DNA from: Heliomicrobium modesticaldum Ice1
GTDB taxonomy: Bacteria > Bacillota > Desulfitobacteriia > Heliobacteriales > Heliobacteriaceae
Direction: 5' to 3'
Assembly (NCBI RefSeq): GCF_000019165.1
Contig: NC_010337.2
Location: forward strand, 2,595,501 to 2,659,500
Length of the DNA stretch: 64,000 nt
Each line of letters begins with the position of its first letter. The first letter of the stretch is position 1. A program made the position numbers and the translations under genes. The notes under the pieces were generated by a model. That model was given only the letters and a program-made list of their open reading frames with translations, did not search any database and was not told the origin of the DNA. Below are positions 46,930 through 56,323 of this stretch, in pieces.

Positions 46930-47691
46930 TCAGACAACACGCGTCTCTAGACCCAGTTCCTGCAACTGGCGGACCATGTCCGTCGCTAAGCCGTCATCGG
47001 TGATCAACAGGTCCACCTCTTCCAAACGCGCGATCTGACAAAAAGCCTTGTTGCCAAATTTGCTGTGGTCGGCCACAAGCACTACCTGTTCCGCCACGGC
47101 CATCATGCGCCGCTTGATCTGCGCCTTCTCCATGACAGGTGTTGTAATCCCCCAAACGACATCAATGGAAGAGGCGGCCAAAAAGGTGATGTCGACGCGG
47201 ATGCTCTCCATAAATTGCAGTGTCGGCGGTCCGATCAGGCTGCCTAGGTTCTTCTGCACCCGACCGCCGGTGCAGTAGAGGGTGACGCCATCCACATCAA
47301 AGAGTTCCAAGGCGATCTTGAGGTCATTGGTGATCACCGTCAGGTCGGAGAAGCCTTTCAATTGCCGCGCGATCTCCAAGGTGGTCGTTCCGGCGTCGAG
47401 GAGGATGACCTGCCCTTCTCGGATGAGTGATAGCGCCTCAGCGGCAATGCGGCGCTTGGCTTCCCGATGAGCCGCCTGCTTCGTCTGGTAGGTGGTCTCC
47501 TGCAGCAGGCTCCCCACCGGAAGTGCTCCGCCATGAGTCCGCTCGACCAGCCCCTGCCGTTCCAGCAAATTCAGGTCACGACGAACCGTCATCGGCGATA
47601 CGCCCAGCTCGGTCGCCAACGGCTCAATCTCAACCTTCTCCTCTTTTTTGATGATTTCAAGAATGCGCTTACGTCGTTCAGCAGGTAACAT
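46930..47691 (-). CDS. DeoR-family transcriptional repressor
   Basis: The 253-residue product has the typical N-terminal winged helix (RRKRILEIIKKEEKVEI, then VSPMTVRRDLNLLERQGLVERTHGGA) and a C-terminal sugar-phosphate-binding DeoR domain (ILLDAGTTTLEIARQL, VITNDLKIALEL). It heads the threonate-type operon on the same strand and probably represses it until a phosphorylated intermediate binds. GAGGGTG precedes the ATG. Confidence 0.92.
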   Translation of the reverse strand: MLPAERRKRILEIIKKEEKVEIEPLATELGVSPMTVRRDLNLLERQGLVERTHGGALPVGSLLQETTYQTKQAAHREAKRRIAAEALSLIREGQVILLDAGTTTLEIARQLKGFSDLTVITNDLKIALELFDVDGVTLYCTGGRVQKNLGSLIGPPTLQFMESIRVDITFLAASSIDVVWGITTPVMEKAQIKRRMMAVAEQVVLVADHSKFGNKAFCQIARLEEVDLLITDDGLATDMVRQLQELGLETRVV

Positions 47692-47885
47692 CGTTCACCC
47701 TCTCTTCTGACGGGTCGAATACTCGACTCTTCCGGTTCAACCCGAGAGCCAAAGGAATGCTATCACAAGCTTCAATGATGATATATTCTGTTAGTTTTTG
47801 TGTTTTCCTGCACGTTTTTGAAAAGTTTATTGATTTTTTTGTTCGAACCTTTTGCCCTTACATCGCCAGATCACAATCGCTTCGT

Positions 47886-48110
47886 CACTCAGCCCGCTGG
47901 CTTCCACCTTCCCCCTTCCAATCGGCGACATACATCTGATCGAGATAGGGAGTGCTTCCAAGCACCTGAAAGGCGTTGACGAATATCCCCCGCTCGTTCA
48001 GGATGGAGTAAGCCGTCCGCTACAGTTCTTGTTTCTCGAGATCGGTCAGGTGATGGACCACGGAAAGTAGAGCGAGCAACGACCCATCGCCGCTTGCCGA
48101 CAAAGCGAAC
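47886..48110 (-). pseudogene. Remnant of a class I SAM-dependent methyltransferase
   Basis: A minus-strand frame reads LLALLSVVHHLTDLEKQEL, a TAG stop at 48022-48020, then RTAYSILNERGIFVNAFQV, LGSTPYLDQMYVADWKGEG and a stop. HHLTD-EKQ, the GIFVNA strand and the QVLG-TP motif are characteristic of the middle of a methyltransferase. The SAM-binding N-terminus and the C-terminus are missing, and an internal stop is present. It sits between the DeoR gene and moeA, pointing to an old deletion at this junction. Confidence 0.55.
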
Positions 48111-48209
48111 GATGAGAGCAGGGATCGCACCGATTTTCTCGAAATTAACAACATCATTTATCATTGACGACTTAGCCATGCAACCCTGCACAGAAAAGAG
48201 GAATCGACT

Positions 48210-49475
48210 GTGGATTTTTTCCATTGCATCTCCTTACTAGAAGCGCAAGACATGATCGTCAAAGAACTGACCGGCAGCGTCGTCGCTCTTGAACAAGTCC
48301 CTCTCGTGGATGCCTTGGGGCGAGTGGCGGCAGAGGATGTTGTATCCGCCGAGAACCTCCCCCCGTTCAGCCGTTCAACCGTCGACGGTTTTGCCGTGCG
48401 CAGCGCCGATACCTTCGGTGCTAGTGAGGCGGCGCCTTCGCTGTTCACCGTCGTAGGCGAGGTGCTCATGGGGAAATCGACCGGCATTGAATTAGCCCCC
48501 GGACAAGCGGCGGCAATCCCGACAGGGGGCATGCTGCCGGTCGGCGCCGATGCTGTGGTGATGCTCGAGTATGCCGAGCAACCGGATCCCCATTCCCTGC
48601 TGATCGCCAAGATGATCGCCCCAAGGGAAAATGTAATCGTCAGCGGCGAAGACATCGCCTTCGGTTCGATTCTCCTCCATAGAGGACAAATAATCACACC
48701 GGCTCACATCGGCGTCCTCGCCGCAAGCGGCGTCACCCATGTGCCGGTGCGCCAACCTGTGAAAGTCGCCATTATTTCCACCGGTGACGAGCTGGTCGAT
48801 ATCGATATGCCTGTCAAGGCGGGACAAATCCGTGATGTCAACTCCTACGCCTTGGGCGCCCTGTTCACCAAATGGGGCTGCCGGGTATCACCCATGGGCA
48901 TCGTCCGGGACAGTTATGAAAAATTCTACTGCGCCTTGCTCGAGGCGGTAAAGACTTGCCAGATGGTGGTCATCTCCGGCGGCAGTTCCGTGGGCGCCCG
49001 TGATTTCACCGTCAAGGCCATCGACGGTCTCGGCGCTCCCGGTGTGCTCTTTCACGGCATCGCCATCAAACCGGGAAAGCCGACCATCTTTGGCATGGTC
49101 GACAGGACGCCCATCTTCGGATTGCCGGGACATCCCGTGGCAGCGATGACCGTCAGTGAGCAGTTGGTCAAGCCTGCTGTACGCCTTCTCTCCGGCCAAA
49201 AGGAGATCTTTGCGCGACGGAGCGTCCCGGCCCGTCTCACCCGCAACGTAGCCTCCTCCCCCGGCCGGGACGATTTTGTCGGCGTCCGGTTGAACAGGCA
49301 GGCAGATGGCGGCTATCAGGCGGCGCCGATTTTCGGCAAGTCGGGCCTGATCCGGCTGATGGCCGAATCAGACGGCATCATGCACATCCCCTCCGACAAG
49401 AGCGGTGTATATGAAGGGGAAACGGTCGAGATTCTCCTGCTCAACGATGCTGATGAAGGAGGCCGGCCTGAGTGA
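48210..49475 (+). CDS. moeA: Molybdopterin molybdenumtransferase MoeA
   Basis: Inserts molybdate into adenylylated molybdopterin, the last step of basic Moco synthesis. The 421-residue product has the MoeA N-terminal region (LPPFSRSTVDGFAVRSADTFGA) and the core MoCF domain (KVAIISTGDELVDID, GQIRDVNSYALGALF, SGGSSVGARDFT). It continues with HGIAIKPGKPTIFG and the FGLPGHPVAAM loop, then the C-terminal beta domain. The GTG start follows AGAGGA. It overlaps the second moeA gene by 4 bases, so the pair is translationally coupled. Confidence 0.93.
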   Translation: MDFFHCISLLEAQDMIVKELTGSVVALEQVPLVDALGRVAAEDVVSAENLPPFSRSTVDGFAVRSADTFGASEAAPSLFTVVGEVLMGKSTGIELAPGQAAAIPTGGMLPVGADAVVMLEYAEQPDPHSLLIAKMIAPRENVIVSGEDIAFGSILLHRGQIITPAHIGVLAASGVTHVPVRQPVKVAIISTGDELVDIDMPVKAGQIRDVNSYALGALFTKWGCRVSPMGIVRDSYEKFYCALLEAVKTCQMVVISGGSSVGARDFTVKAIDGLGAPGVLFHGIAIKPGKPTIFGMVDRTPIFGLPGHPVAAMTVSEQLVKPAVRLLSGQKEIFARRSVPARLTRNVASSPGRDDFVGVRLNRQADGGYQAAPIFGKSGLIRLMAESDGIMHIPSDKSGVYEGETVEILLLNDADEGGRPE

Positions 49476-51412
49476 AGAACAAAGCATACCTGAACTGCCT
49501 GCCGCGTGATGAAGCGCAGTCGATGTGGCGAAAAAGCCTGAGTGAAAGGGGCTATTTCGATCGTCTGCCTGTGGAAAGCCTACCGGTTACGGCAGCGCTG
49601 GGACGTGTCACTGCCAGCACCGTCTACGCAAAGCAATCGGTGCCTCATTACAACGGGTCGGCCATGGATGGCATCGCCGTCTATGCCCCAGATACCTTCG
49701 GCGCCCAGGAGACGGCCCCGAAGAAGTTGACTTTATTGCCGCCTTCCAGCCCCTTCACCCCGGGGGGCTGCTATGTTGTCGATACGGGCGATGCGATGCC
49801 GGCTGGTACGAACGCCGTGATCATGATCGAAGATGTCCATATCGCCGGGGGCATGGCAGAGATCATCGCCGCCGCCGCTCCCTGGCAGCATGTGCGGATC
49901 ATCGGCGAAGATATTGTGACCGGTGAATTGGTCATCCCGGAACACCATGTCATCGCGCCGGTGGATATTGCCGCCTTGCTGGCTACCGGGTTGGAAAGGT
50001 TGGATGTGGTAAAAAAACCGAAGGTCGCCGTGATTCCCACCGGCGATGAGCTCGTAGCGACCCGAGAGGAACTGCAACCAGGCTCCATCCTGGATGTCAA
50101 TTCCCACATGCTCGCGGCAGCGGTGACCGAATGGGGCGGCGAGCCCATCCGGAAGCCCATCGTCAAAGACAACCGTGAGGCTATCGAGCAAGCCCTGTTG
50201 GAGAGCTTGGCCGAGAGCGATATGGTGATCATCAATGCGGGCACATCAGCCGGCCGGGAAGATTACACCGCCCATGTTCTGGGCGCCATCGGCGAAGTCC
50301 TCGTCCACGGCATCGCCATCAAACCGGGCAAGCCGGTCGTCCTGGCCATCTGTCAGGGCAAGCCGGTGATCGGTTTGCCCGGTTATCCCGTCTCGGCCAT
50401 GCTGACGGCGGAACTGTTCGTTCGGGACATCCTCCTGGCCAGGCAAAAACTGCCTTCGCAGGAGCCGCCTCAGGTGGAGGTAACCCTGGCAAAGGCGGTT
50501 ACGTCAACGCTCGGCATGGAGGAGTATATCCGCGTCTCCATCGGCGATGTGCAGGGCAAGCGGATCGCCGCTCCCCTGAGCCGAGGCGCCGGAATGATCT
50601 CGTCGCTGACCAAGGCGCAAGGCGTCATTCGCGTCGACGGCGGCAGCACCGGCCTCCCTGCCGGCTTTTCTATGCCGGTCACATTGTTGCGCAAGCACAA
50701 GCCGGCCCGGACCATCCTATCTGTCGGCAGCCACGATCTGGCCCTGGAACTGCTGGGCCTGCACCTGCGGCGGCAGTTGAAAAATGTCGCCCTCTCCTGC
50801 GCCAACGTAGGCAGCATGGGCGGCATCATGGCCATACGCAACAAGGAAGCCCATATCGCCGGCATCCACCTGCTGGACGAGCATTCGGGCCGTTACAACG
50901 TCCCATTCGTGAAAAAGTATTTACCCGATCTAAAGGGCTGTCTCGTCCATCTCGCCATGCGCGAGCAGGGCTTGATCGTCTCACCGGGCAACCCGAAGGG
51001 CATTCGCGAATTACGTGACTTGGTTCGGCCGGAAGTCACCTACATCAACCGACAGCGCGGTTCGGGAACGCGGATGCTTCTTGATTACGAACTCGGCAAA
51101 GCAGGAATCACCCCTGCCGCCATTGCCGGCTACGATAAAGAGGTGGGTACTCATATGGCAGTGGCCGCCTCCGTCGCCGCCGGCACAGCCGATGCCGGCC
51201 TCGGCGTGCGGGCAGCAGCACAGGCGCTGGCATTGGATTTTGTCCCGATCGCTCATGAACAATATGACCTGCTGTTAAACTTCGCACCGGACGACGATTG
51301 CCTGCAGGCGATCATCGTTAGCTTGCGGTCAGAAGATTTCCGCCGGGAGGTAGAGCACCTCGGTGGCTATGATCTTCGCAATGCCGGCAAAATAATATCG
51401 GTTGACGGCTAA
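49472..51412 (+). CDS. moeA: MoeA fused to a periplasmic-binding-protein-like domain
   Basis: The first ~405 of 646 residues form a second full MoeA (YNGSAMDGIAVYAPDTFGA, KVAVIPTGDELVATREE, NAGTSAGREDYT, HGIAIKPGKPVVLA, GLPGYPVSAM). Residues ~410-646 are a PBP-like ligand-binding domain (SVGSHDLALELLGLHLRR, FVKKYLPDLKGCLVHLA, INRQRGSGTRMLLDYEL, GTADAGLGVRAAA) of the kind fused to MoeA in many anaerobes. It lacks a signal peptide, so this domain works in the cytosol, perhaps binding molybdate, tungstate or a pterin. The GTG start follows AAGGAGG. Confidence 0.93.
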   Translation: MKNKAYLNCLPRDEAQSMWRKSLSERGYFDRLPVESLPVTAALGRVTASTVYAKQSVPHYNGSAMDGIAVYAPDTFGAQETAPKKLTLLPPSSPFTPGGCYVVDTGDAMPAGTNAVIMIEDVHIAGGMAEIIAAAAPWQHVRIIGEDIVTGELVIPEHHVIAPVDIAALLATGLERLDVVKKPKVAVIPTGDELVATREELQPGSILDVNSHMLAAAVTEWGGEPIRKPIVKDNREAIEQALLESLAESDMVIINAGTSAGREDYTAHVLGAIGEVLVHGIAIKPGKPVVLAICQGKPVIGLPGYPVSAMLTAELFVRDILLARQKLPSQEPPQVEVTLAKAVTSTLGMEEYIRVSIGDVQGKRIAAPLSRGAGMISSLTKAQGVIRVDGGSTGLPAGFSMPVTLLRKHKPARTILSVGSHDLALELLGLHLRRQLKNVALSCANVGSMGGIMAIRNKEAHIAGIHLLDEHSGRYNVPFVKKYLPDLKGCLVHLAMREQGLIVSPGNPKGIRELRDLVRPEVTYINRQRGSGTRMLLDYELGKAGITPAAIAGYDKEVGTHMAVAASVAAGTADAGLGVRAAAQALALDFVPIAHEQYDLLLNFAPDDDCLQAIIVSLRSEDFRREVEHLGGYDLRNAGKIISVDG

Positions 51413-51463
51413 AGCAAATATCGGTTGAACTTCAAAATAGGCGGCACACAGTCGATGGAGGGA

Positions 51464-51495
51464 TTAAAAAAGCCTCGGATGGCCCGAGGCTTTGC
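51464..51495 (-). terminator. Terminator of leuS
   Basis: On the minus strand GCCTCGG pairs with CCGAGGC around a 5-base loop and is followed by TTTTTTA. On the plus strand the same hairpin may also stop transcripts from the moeA pair. Confidence 0.85.
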
Positions 51496-51498
51496 TCA

Positions 51499-54039
51499 TT
51501 ACTTCACCACAATATTCACCAATTTATTCGGCACCGTAATCAGCTTCACCACACTCTTCCCAGCGATCAGGGCCTGCACCTTGTCCATCTCCAGCACCTT
51601 CGCCTTGATCGCCTCACCGTCCAAGCCGTTGGCCACTCGCAGCTTTTCGCGCACCTTGCCGTTGATCTGGACGACCACTTCCACTTCGTCCCGAACGAGG
51701 GCTTGTTCGTCATAGGTTGGCCAGGGCTGTTTGTAGACCGATTCACCGCCACCGATGACCTGCCACAGCTCTTCGCAGATGTGCGGGGCGAAGGGAGCCA
51801 GGACGAGGACGAGGCGGGCCAGGGCATCTTTGACAAGAGGGATGTTCTGCTGTTCGGCGGGAACCTTGTCCTTGTACTGATAGAAGTAATTGACCATCTC
51901 CATGATCGCTGAGACGGCCGTGTTAAAGTTGAAGCGCTGACCGATGTCTTCGGTGACTTTTTTCACGGTATAGTGGGCCACCCGGACGAGTTCGCGGTCA
52001 TCGCTGTTCAGGCTAAAGAGGTTATCGCCCTTTGACCCATTAGGTTGCCCTTTTCCATACCCCACCATCGTCCCCGGCACGCTGGCGATCTGATCGCTGT
52101 AGGCATAGACGAGCCGCCAGAGGCGGTGCAGGAAACGGTGGGCGCCTTCGACGCCGCGGTCGCTCCACTCGAGGTCGCGCTCGGGCGGGGCAGCGAAGAG
52201 GATGAAGAGGCGGGCCGTGTCGGCGCCGTATTTGGCGATGATCTCTTCGGGGCTGACGGTGTTGCCTTTCGATTTGGACATCTTGGAACCGCCCATGAGG
52301 ACCATGCCCTGGGTGAGCAGGTTTTCAAAGGGCTCTTCGACCTTGACCAGTTTCAGGTCGTAGAGGACTTTGGTGAAAAAGCGGGCGTACATGAGGTGCA
52401 AAATCGCGTGTTCGACGCCGCCGATATACTGGTCCACGTTCATCCAGTAGTCCACGTCCTCTTGTAAGAAGGCGTGGTCTTTGTCTTTCGGCGTGCAGTA
52501 GCGCAGGAAATACCAACTGGAGCAGACGAAGGTGTCCATCGTGTCTGTCTCGCGCCGGCCTTTGCCGCCGCATCGGGGGCAGGTGCACTCGTAGAAATCG
52601 GGCCGGCTGGTCAGGGGTGATTCTCCGGAAGGGGTAAAGGCCACGTCGGTGGGCAGCATGACCGGAAGCTGCTCGTCGGGGACGGCTACTTCGCCGCATT
52701 TTTCGCAATAGATGACGGGGATCGGCGCGCCCCAGTAGCGCTGGCGCGAGATCAGCCAGTCGCGCAGGCGGTAGTTCACCTTGCGGACGCCCTTGCCCTC
52801 CCGCTCCAGCTTGTCAGCGATGACGTCGAGGGCTTGCGTGTTGATCAGGCCATCGAACTCGCCTGAGTTGACCAGGCGGCCTTCCCCTTCATAGGCGTGG
52901 TCCATCTCCTCTACGTCCAGGTCGGGCAGGCCTTCAGGCTGGATGACCACTTTCATAGGGATATTGTATTTGGTGGCGAACTCAAAGTCGCGCTGATCAT
53001 GGGCCGGCACGCCCATGACGGCGCCGGTGCCGTAGTCGACGAGGACGTAGTTGGCCAGGTAGACGGCCACCTTTTCGCCGGTCAGCGGGTTGATGCAGTA
53101 GTGGCCGGTGAAGATGCCCTCTTTTTCCGTGTCGTTCGCTGTGCGGTCTATCTCGCTCTGACTGAGGACCTTTTTAATGAAGGCGCGCAGCTCCGCCTCG
53201 CGGGGGTTGCCGCTCACCAAGGCTTCTACGGCTGGATGCTCCGGCGCCAGCACCATGTAGGTGACGCCGAAGATGGTGTCCTGGCGGGTCGTGTAGACGG
53301 TCAGCTTGTCCACGCCGCCGACGGGGTTTTCCAGGGCAAAGTCGGCCTCGACGCCTTCGGAGCGGCCGATCCAGTTTTCCTGCATCGTCTTGACCTTGTC
53401 GGGCCAGCCGGGCAGTTTGTTCAAATCGTCCAAGAGGCGCTGGGCGTAGTCGGTGATGCGGAAGAACCACTGCTCCAGAGCTTTTTTCTCAACGGTGGCG
53501 TCGCAGCGCTCGCAGAGGCCGTCGACGACCTGCTCGTTGGCGAGGACGGTGGCACAGTCGGGGCACCAGTTGACGTTGGCTTTTTTCTTATAGGCCAGGC
53601 CGGCCTTGTAAAGCTGCAAGAAGAGCCACTGGGTCCATTTGTAGTAGTCGGGGTGGCAGGTGGCCACTTCCCGCTCCCAATCGTAGGAGATGCCCATGGA
53701 CTGGAGCTGGCGACGCATGTTGGCGATGTTGCTCCAGGTCCAGTCGGCAGGGGGCACCTTGTGCTTGATGGCGGCGTTTTCAGCGGGCAGGCCGAAGGCG
53801 TCCCAGCCCATGGGGTGCAGCACGTTGTAGCCCTGCATCGTTTTGAAGCGGGCGACAACGTCGCCGATGGAGTAGACGCGCACATGGCCCATGTGCAGGT
53901 TACCCGAGGGGTAAGGGAACATCTCCAGGCAGTAGTATTTGGGCCGGCCTTCCTCCTGCTGGAGGCGGAACATGCCTGTGTCCGCCCAGTATTTTTGCCA
54001 TTTTTTCTCGATCTGCTGGTAGTCGTAGCGCTCTTGCAT
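51499..54039 (-). CDS. leuS: Leucyl-tRNA synthetase
   Basis: Class I aminoacyl-tRNA synthetase charging tRNA-Leu. The 846-residue product has the HIGH-type motif in [16 protein letters not shown] and KMSKSKGN. The large CP1 editing domain includes [14 protein letters not shown]. Zinc-binding Cys pairs are in CPDC and CERC and in CEKC and CPRC. The anticodon-binding and C-terminal domains follow. The ATG at 54039 follows GGGAGGAG by 9 bases. The frame continues upstream to 54306 but runs into the T-box leader. Expression is controlled by that leader. Confidence 0.97.
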   Translation of the reverse strand: MQERYDYQQIEKKWQKYWADTGMFRLQQEEGRPKYYCLEMFPYPSGNLHMGHVRVYSIGDVVARFKTMQGYNVLHPMGWDAFGLPAENAAIKHKVPPADWTWSNIANMRRQLQSMGISYDWEREVATCHPDYYKWTQWLFLQLYKAGLAYKKKANVNWCPDCATVLANEQVVDGLCERCDATVEKKALEQWFFRITDYAQRLLDDLNKLPGWPDKVKTMQENWIGRSEGVEADFALENPVGGVDKLTVYTTRQDTIFGVTYMVLAPEHPAVEALVSGNPREAELRAFIKKVLSQSEIDRTANDTEKEGIFTGHYCINPLTGEKVAVYLANYVLVDYGTGAVMGVPAHDQRDFEFATKYNIPMKVVIQPEGLPDLDVEEMDHAYEGEGRLVNSGEFDGLINTQALDVIADKLEREGKGVRKVNYRLRDWLISRQRYWGAPIPVIYCEKCGEVAVPDEQLPVMLPTDVAFTPSGESPLTSRPDFYECTCPRCGGKGRRETDTMDTFVCSSWYFLRYCTPKDKDHAFLQEDVDYWMNVDQYIGGVEHAILHLMYARFFTKVLYDLKLVKVEEPFENLLTQGMVLMGGSKMSKSKGNTVSPEEIIAKYGADTARLFILFAAPPERDLEWSDRGVEGAHRFLHRLWRLVYAYSDQIASVPGTMVGYGKGQPNGSKGDNLFSLNSDDRELVRVAHYTVKKVTEDIGQRFNFNTAVSAIMEMVNYFYQYKDKVPAEQQNIPLVKDALARLVLVLAPFAPHICEELWQVIGGGESVYKQPWPTYDEQALVRDEVEVVVQINGKVREKLRVANGLDGEAIKAKVLEMDKVQALIAGKSVVKLITVPNKLVNIVVK

Positions 54040-54087
54040 GAGTGTGGACTCCTCCCAAAAGAATATCGATCGCTTTTTTATCCCTGT

Positions 54088-54430
54088 TTTTCTGGAAAAA
54101 AGGAAAACCTTCCCGCCCGTCATGGGACGAAAAGGTTCTTTCCGCGTTACCACCCAAGTTGCCGCACCGGGGGACTTCTCCATGCTATTAAACCTTCCAG
54201 GCGCTTTGCCTGGGAGGGCTGGCTCGCGTTGCCTCAAAAACAACCTTCGCGCATGAGGTCCGTTGCCGGAAATCGGCCGCTCGCGCAGGGATAACGGTCC
54301 TGCCACCGGCAGGTCTTACAGGGATGTGCCGGCTGACTTCCTATCGGATCGCTGCCCCTTTTGGGACAGCCATACAATCAGCCTGCGCATCTGACGCTTT
54401 CGTTGCGCCAGCGTTCCCCCTTCGGCCCTA
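54088..54430 (-). promoter_or_regulatory. T-box riboswitch of leuS
   Basis: On the minus strand GGGTGGTAACGCGG (54155-54142) is the T-box antiterminator sequence that pairs with the uncharged tRNA acceptor end. It is followed by a competing terminator hairpin (AACCTTTTCGTCCC with GGGCGGGAAGGTT, then a T-rich run) at about 54137-54088. The structured 250 bases upstream would form stem I and the II/IIA-B region. A CTC (leucine codon) in GGACCTCATG at about 54252-54261 is a candidate specifier, but I could not fold stem I with certainty. Confidence 0.85.
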
Positions 54431-54680
54431 CGACTCCCGGGCGAGGTTCGACCGCCTCTCCCCTGCCTTGCACCAGCCGGCAGGTCTCTGGTGGAAGATG
54501 GACGGTATACTGCTCCCGTTCATCGTCATTTTCGTCATATCGGGGTCATATGTCTTCCATTATAGCATTTCCCGCAACAAATGCAATGTCGTCGCTGCGA
54601 TCCCTGCAGTTCAGACCTAACATTTCATACCCAACGCTGTTGACCCGAAAATCTTTTAGCAACAACTCCGTCTTTGCCGA
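54431..54680. other. Region upstream of the leuS leader
   Basis: About 250 bases between the T-box and the end of the dedA gene. It should carry the leuS promoter on the minus strand, within the AT-rich 54540-54670 stretch. No reading frame with a ribosome-binding site. Confidence 0.4.
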
Positions 54681-55313
54681 TCATCTCGGGCGGCTCTCCC
54701 GGTAGTCCTTGAACTTGTGCCAGAGCCAAAAAGCGCCAAGCAGGCCGATAAGGGCGATGATGACGATGTCGATATCATGGCCGTACTTGCGGATGGACTG
54801 CCAGTTCTCGCCGAGGACGTAACCGATGTAGGCGAGGCCGTAGCACCAGGGGAAGGAGCCCAAGAAGGTGTAGAGGGTGAACTTCTTCACGTCCATCTTA
54901 GCGATACCGGCCGGCAAGGAGATGAAGGTGCGGATGACCGGCAGGAGGCGGCTGATGAAGATGGCCGCGTCGCCGTACTTGTCAAACCAGCGCTGAGCCA
55001 TGTTGAATTCCTTGCGCGAGATGAGCCAGCCGAAGTATTTGAAGAGAAACTCCTCGCCAAGGGCACGCCCGGCATAGTAGGCGGCCCATGAGCCGATAAC
55101 GTTGCCAACAGTGCCGGCCATGGCGGCGCCGAAGAGGGTAATCGAGCCCTGGTAAGCCATGAAGCCGGCCATGGGCATGATGATCTCTGACGGCAGGGGG
55201 ATGCAGGCGCTCTCGATGGCCATGCCGATAGCGACGCCGGTGTAACCGAAAGAGTTGAGGTAGGCGACGATTTGGGTCAGGAAGGCCTCGATCACCTTGA
55301 TCAGATCGCTCAA
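54681..55313 (-). CDS. DedA/SNARE-associated family membrane protein
   Basis: A 210-residue membrane protein with 4-5 hydrophobic segments. It carries the DedA-type ESACIPLPSEIIMPMAGFMAY motif, GNVIGSWAAYYAGRALG, and FISRLLPVIRTFISLPAGIA. Recent work links DedA proteins to undecaprenyl-phosphate or lipid recycling across the membrane. Initiation is from TTG at 55313 with AAGGAG 8 bases ahead. It stands between leuS and a methyltransferase gene on the same strand. Confidence 0.9.
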   Translation of the reverse strand: MSDLIKVIEAFLTQIVAYLNSFGYTGVAIGMAIESACIPLPSEIIMPMAGFMAYQGSITLFGAAMAGTVGNVIGSWAAYYAGRALGEEFLFKYFGWLISRKEFNMAQRWFDKYGDAAIFISRLLPVIRTFISLPAGIAKMDVKKFTLYTFLGSFPWCYGLAYIGYVLGENWQSIRKYGHDIDIVIIALIGLLGAFWLWHKFKDYRESRPR

Positions 55314-55417
55314 CGATACTTCTCCTTAATGAACATTGTTTGTTGGTTCAGAGGGCATTGGTTTATAGATGTAGAGGGGTTTATTGGTCTCGCCCCCCAA
55401 TGGACCTTCTGGCCACC

Positions 55418-56170
55418 CTATTCGCTCCCTTTTCGGGCGACGATATAGATGCGATCGCTCGTGTCTGCCGGCGCGTTGCCGTCCAGGTCGCCGTAAAAGC
55501 CTTCCAGGGTAAGGCCGGCAGCGGCTACAGCGCTTTCGATCTCGTCGCGGCTGAACCACACCTGATAGTGGCTCTCTTCAAAACGTTCATAGAGGCCGTC
55601 CGGGCGAGCCACGAAGAAGAGTAGGTCCATCTCCACCATGCGGGTGACTGGAGAATAGTAATTTGACCAGATGTAAGCCAGATCCTCCCGGATTTCGGTA
55701 AAAGTTTCGTTACCCAGCACCGTCGACAGCTTATGTTCTGTATGCAGGTCGGCCACCAGCACGCCGCCCGGCGCGAGCGTCTTGGCGACACGGCTCAGCG
55801 TCTGGGTCAGGTCCTCAACGGAAGCGAGATAGTTCAAGCCGTCGAGAAAGCAGACGATGGCCTCCACCTGCCGGGGGTATTCGAGGCGACGCATGTCCTG
55901 ATTTAAGAGGAGCAGTTGACCCCGCTCCAGGTATTCCTCATGGCGATCGGCGCAGACGGCCAGCATGTCCGGCGAGAGGTCGACGCCGACGACGCGGTAG
56001 CCCCGCTTGAGCAGGCGCTCGGTGATGGCGCCGGTACCGCAGGCCAGGTCAAGGACGGTGACCGGTTGGAGCCCGTAGCGGGAAAAAACGCCTTCGGTGA
56101 AGTCCACCCAGTCGTCGTAGTTGACATCGGCCATCAGCCGGTCGTAGACGCCGGCTAGGAGTTCATACAT
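55418..56170 (-). CDS. Class I SAM-dependent methyltransferase
   Basis: 250 residues from the ATG at 56170. The start YELLAGVYDRLMADVNYDDW and the SAM-binding VLDLACGTGAITERLLKRGY with the acidic GVDLSPDML are typical of small-molecule methyltransferases. IVCFLDGLNYL and VLVADLHTEHKL complete the Rossmann core. The substrate is unknown. Upstream in-frame ATGs at 56179 and 56233 are possible, but the first abuts the GGAG and the second lacks a site. Confidence 0.88.
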   Translation of the reverse strand: MYELLAGVYDRLMADVNYDDWVDFTEGVFSRYGLQPVTVLDLACGTGAITERLLKRGYRVVGVDLSPDMLAVCADRHEEYLERGQLLLLNQDMRRLEYPRQVEAIVCFLDGLNYLASVEDLTQTLSRVAKTLAPGGVLVADLHTEHKLSTVLGNETFTEIREDLAYIWSNYYSPVTRMVEMDLLFFVARPDGLYERFEESHYQVWFSRDEIESAVAAAGLTLEGFYGDLDGNAPADTSDRIYIVARKGSE

Positions 56171-56323
56171 GCTGCTCATCTCCGCTTCAATTCTGTCACG
56201 ATATGATCCGGTTGCCGGACGTATGCTTCTCATTTTACCATGGTCGCCGGAGATTTCAAATGAGGCGATCTTTTATCGCTAATCAGCGGGCACTTTGATC
56301 GTAGCGCTATTCAATTTGATGAA

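Noticed and set aside
47700-48209. Molybdenum cofactor riboswitch upstream of moeA
   Set aside because: I could not find the expected conserved helices; the sequence is explained by a minus-strand methyltransferase remnant instead.
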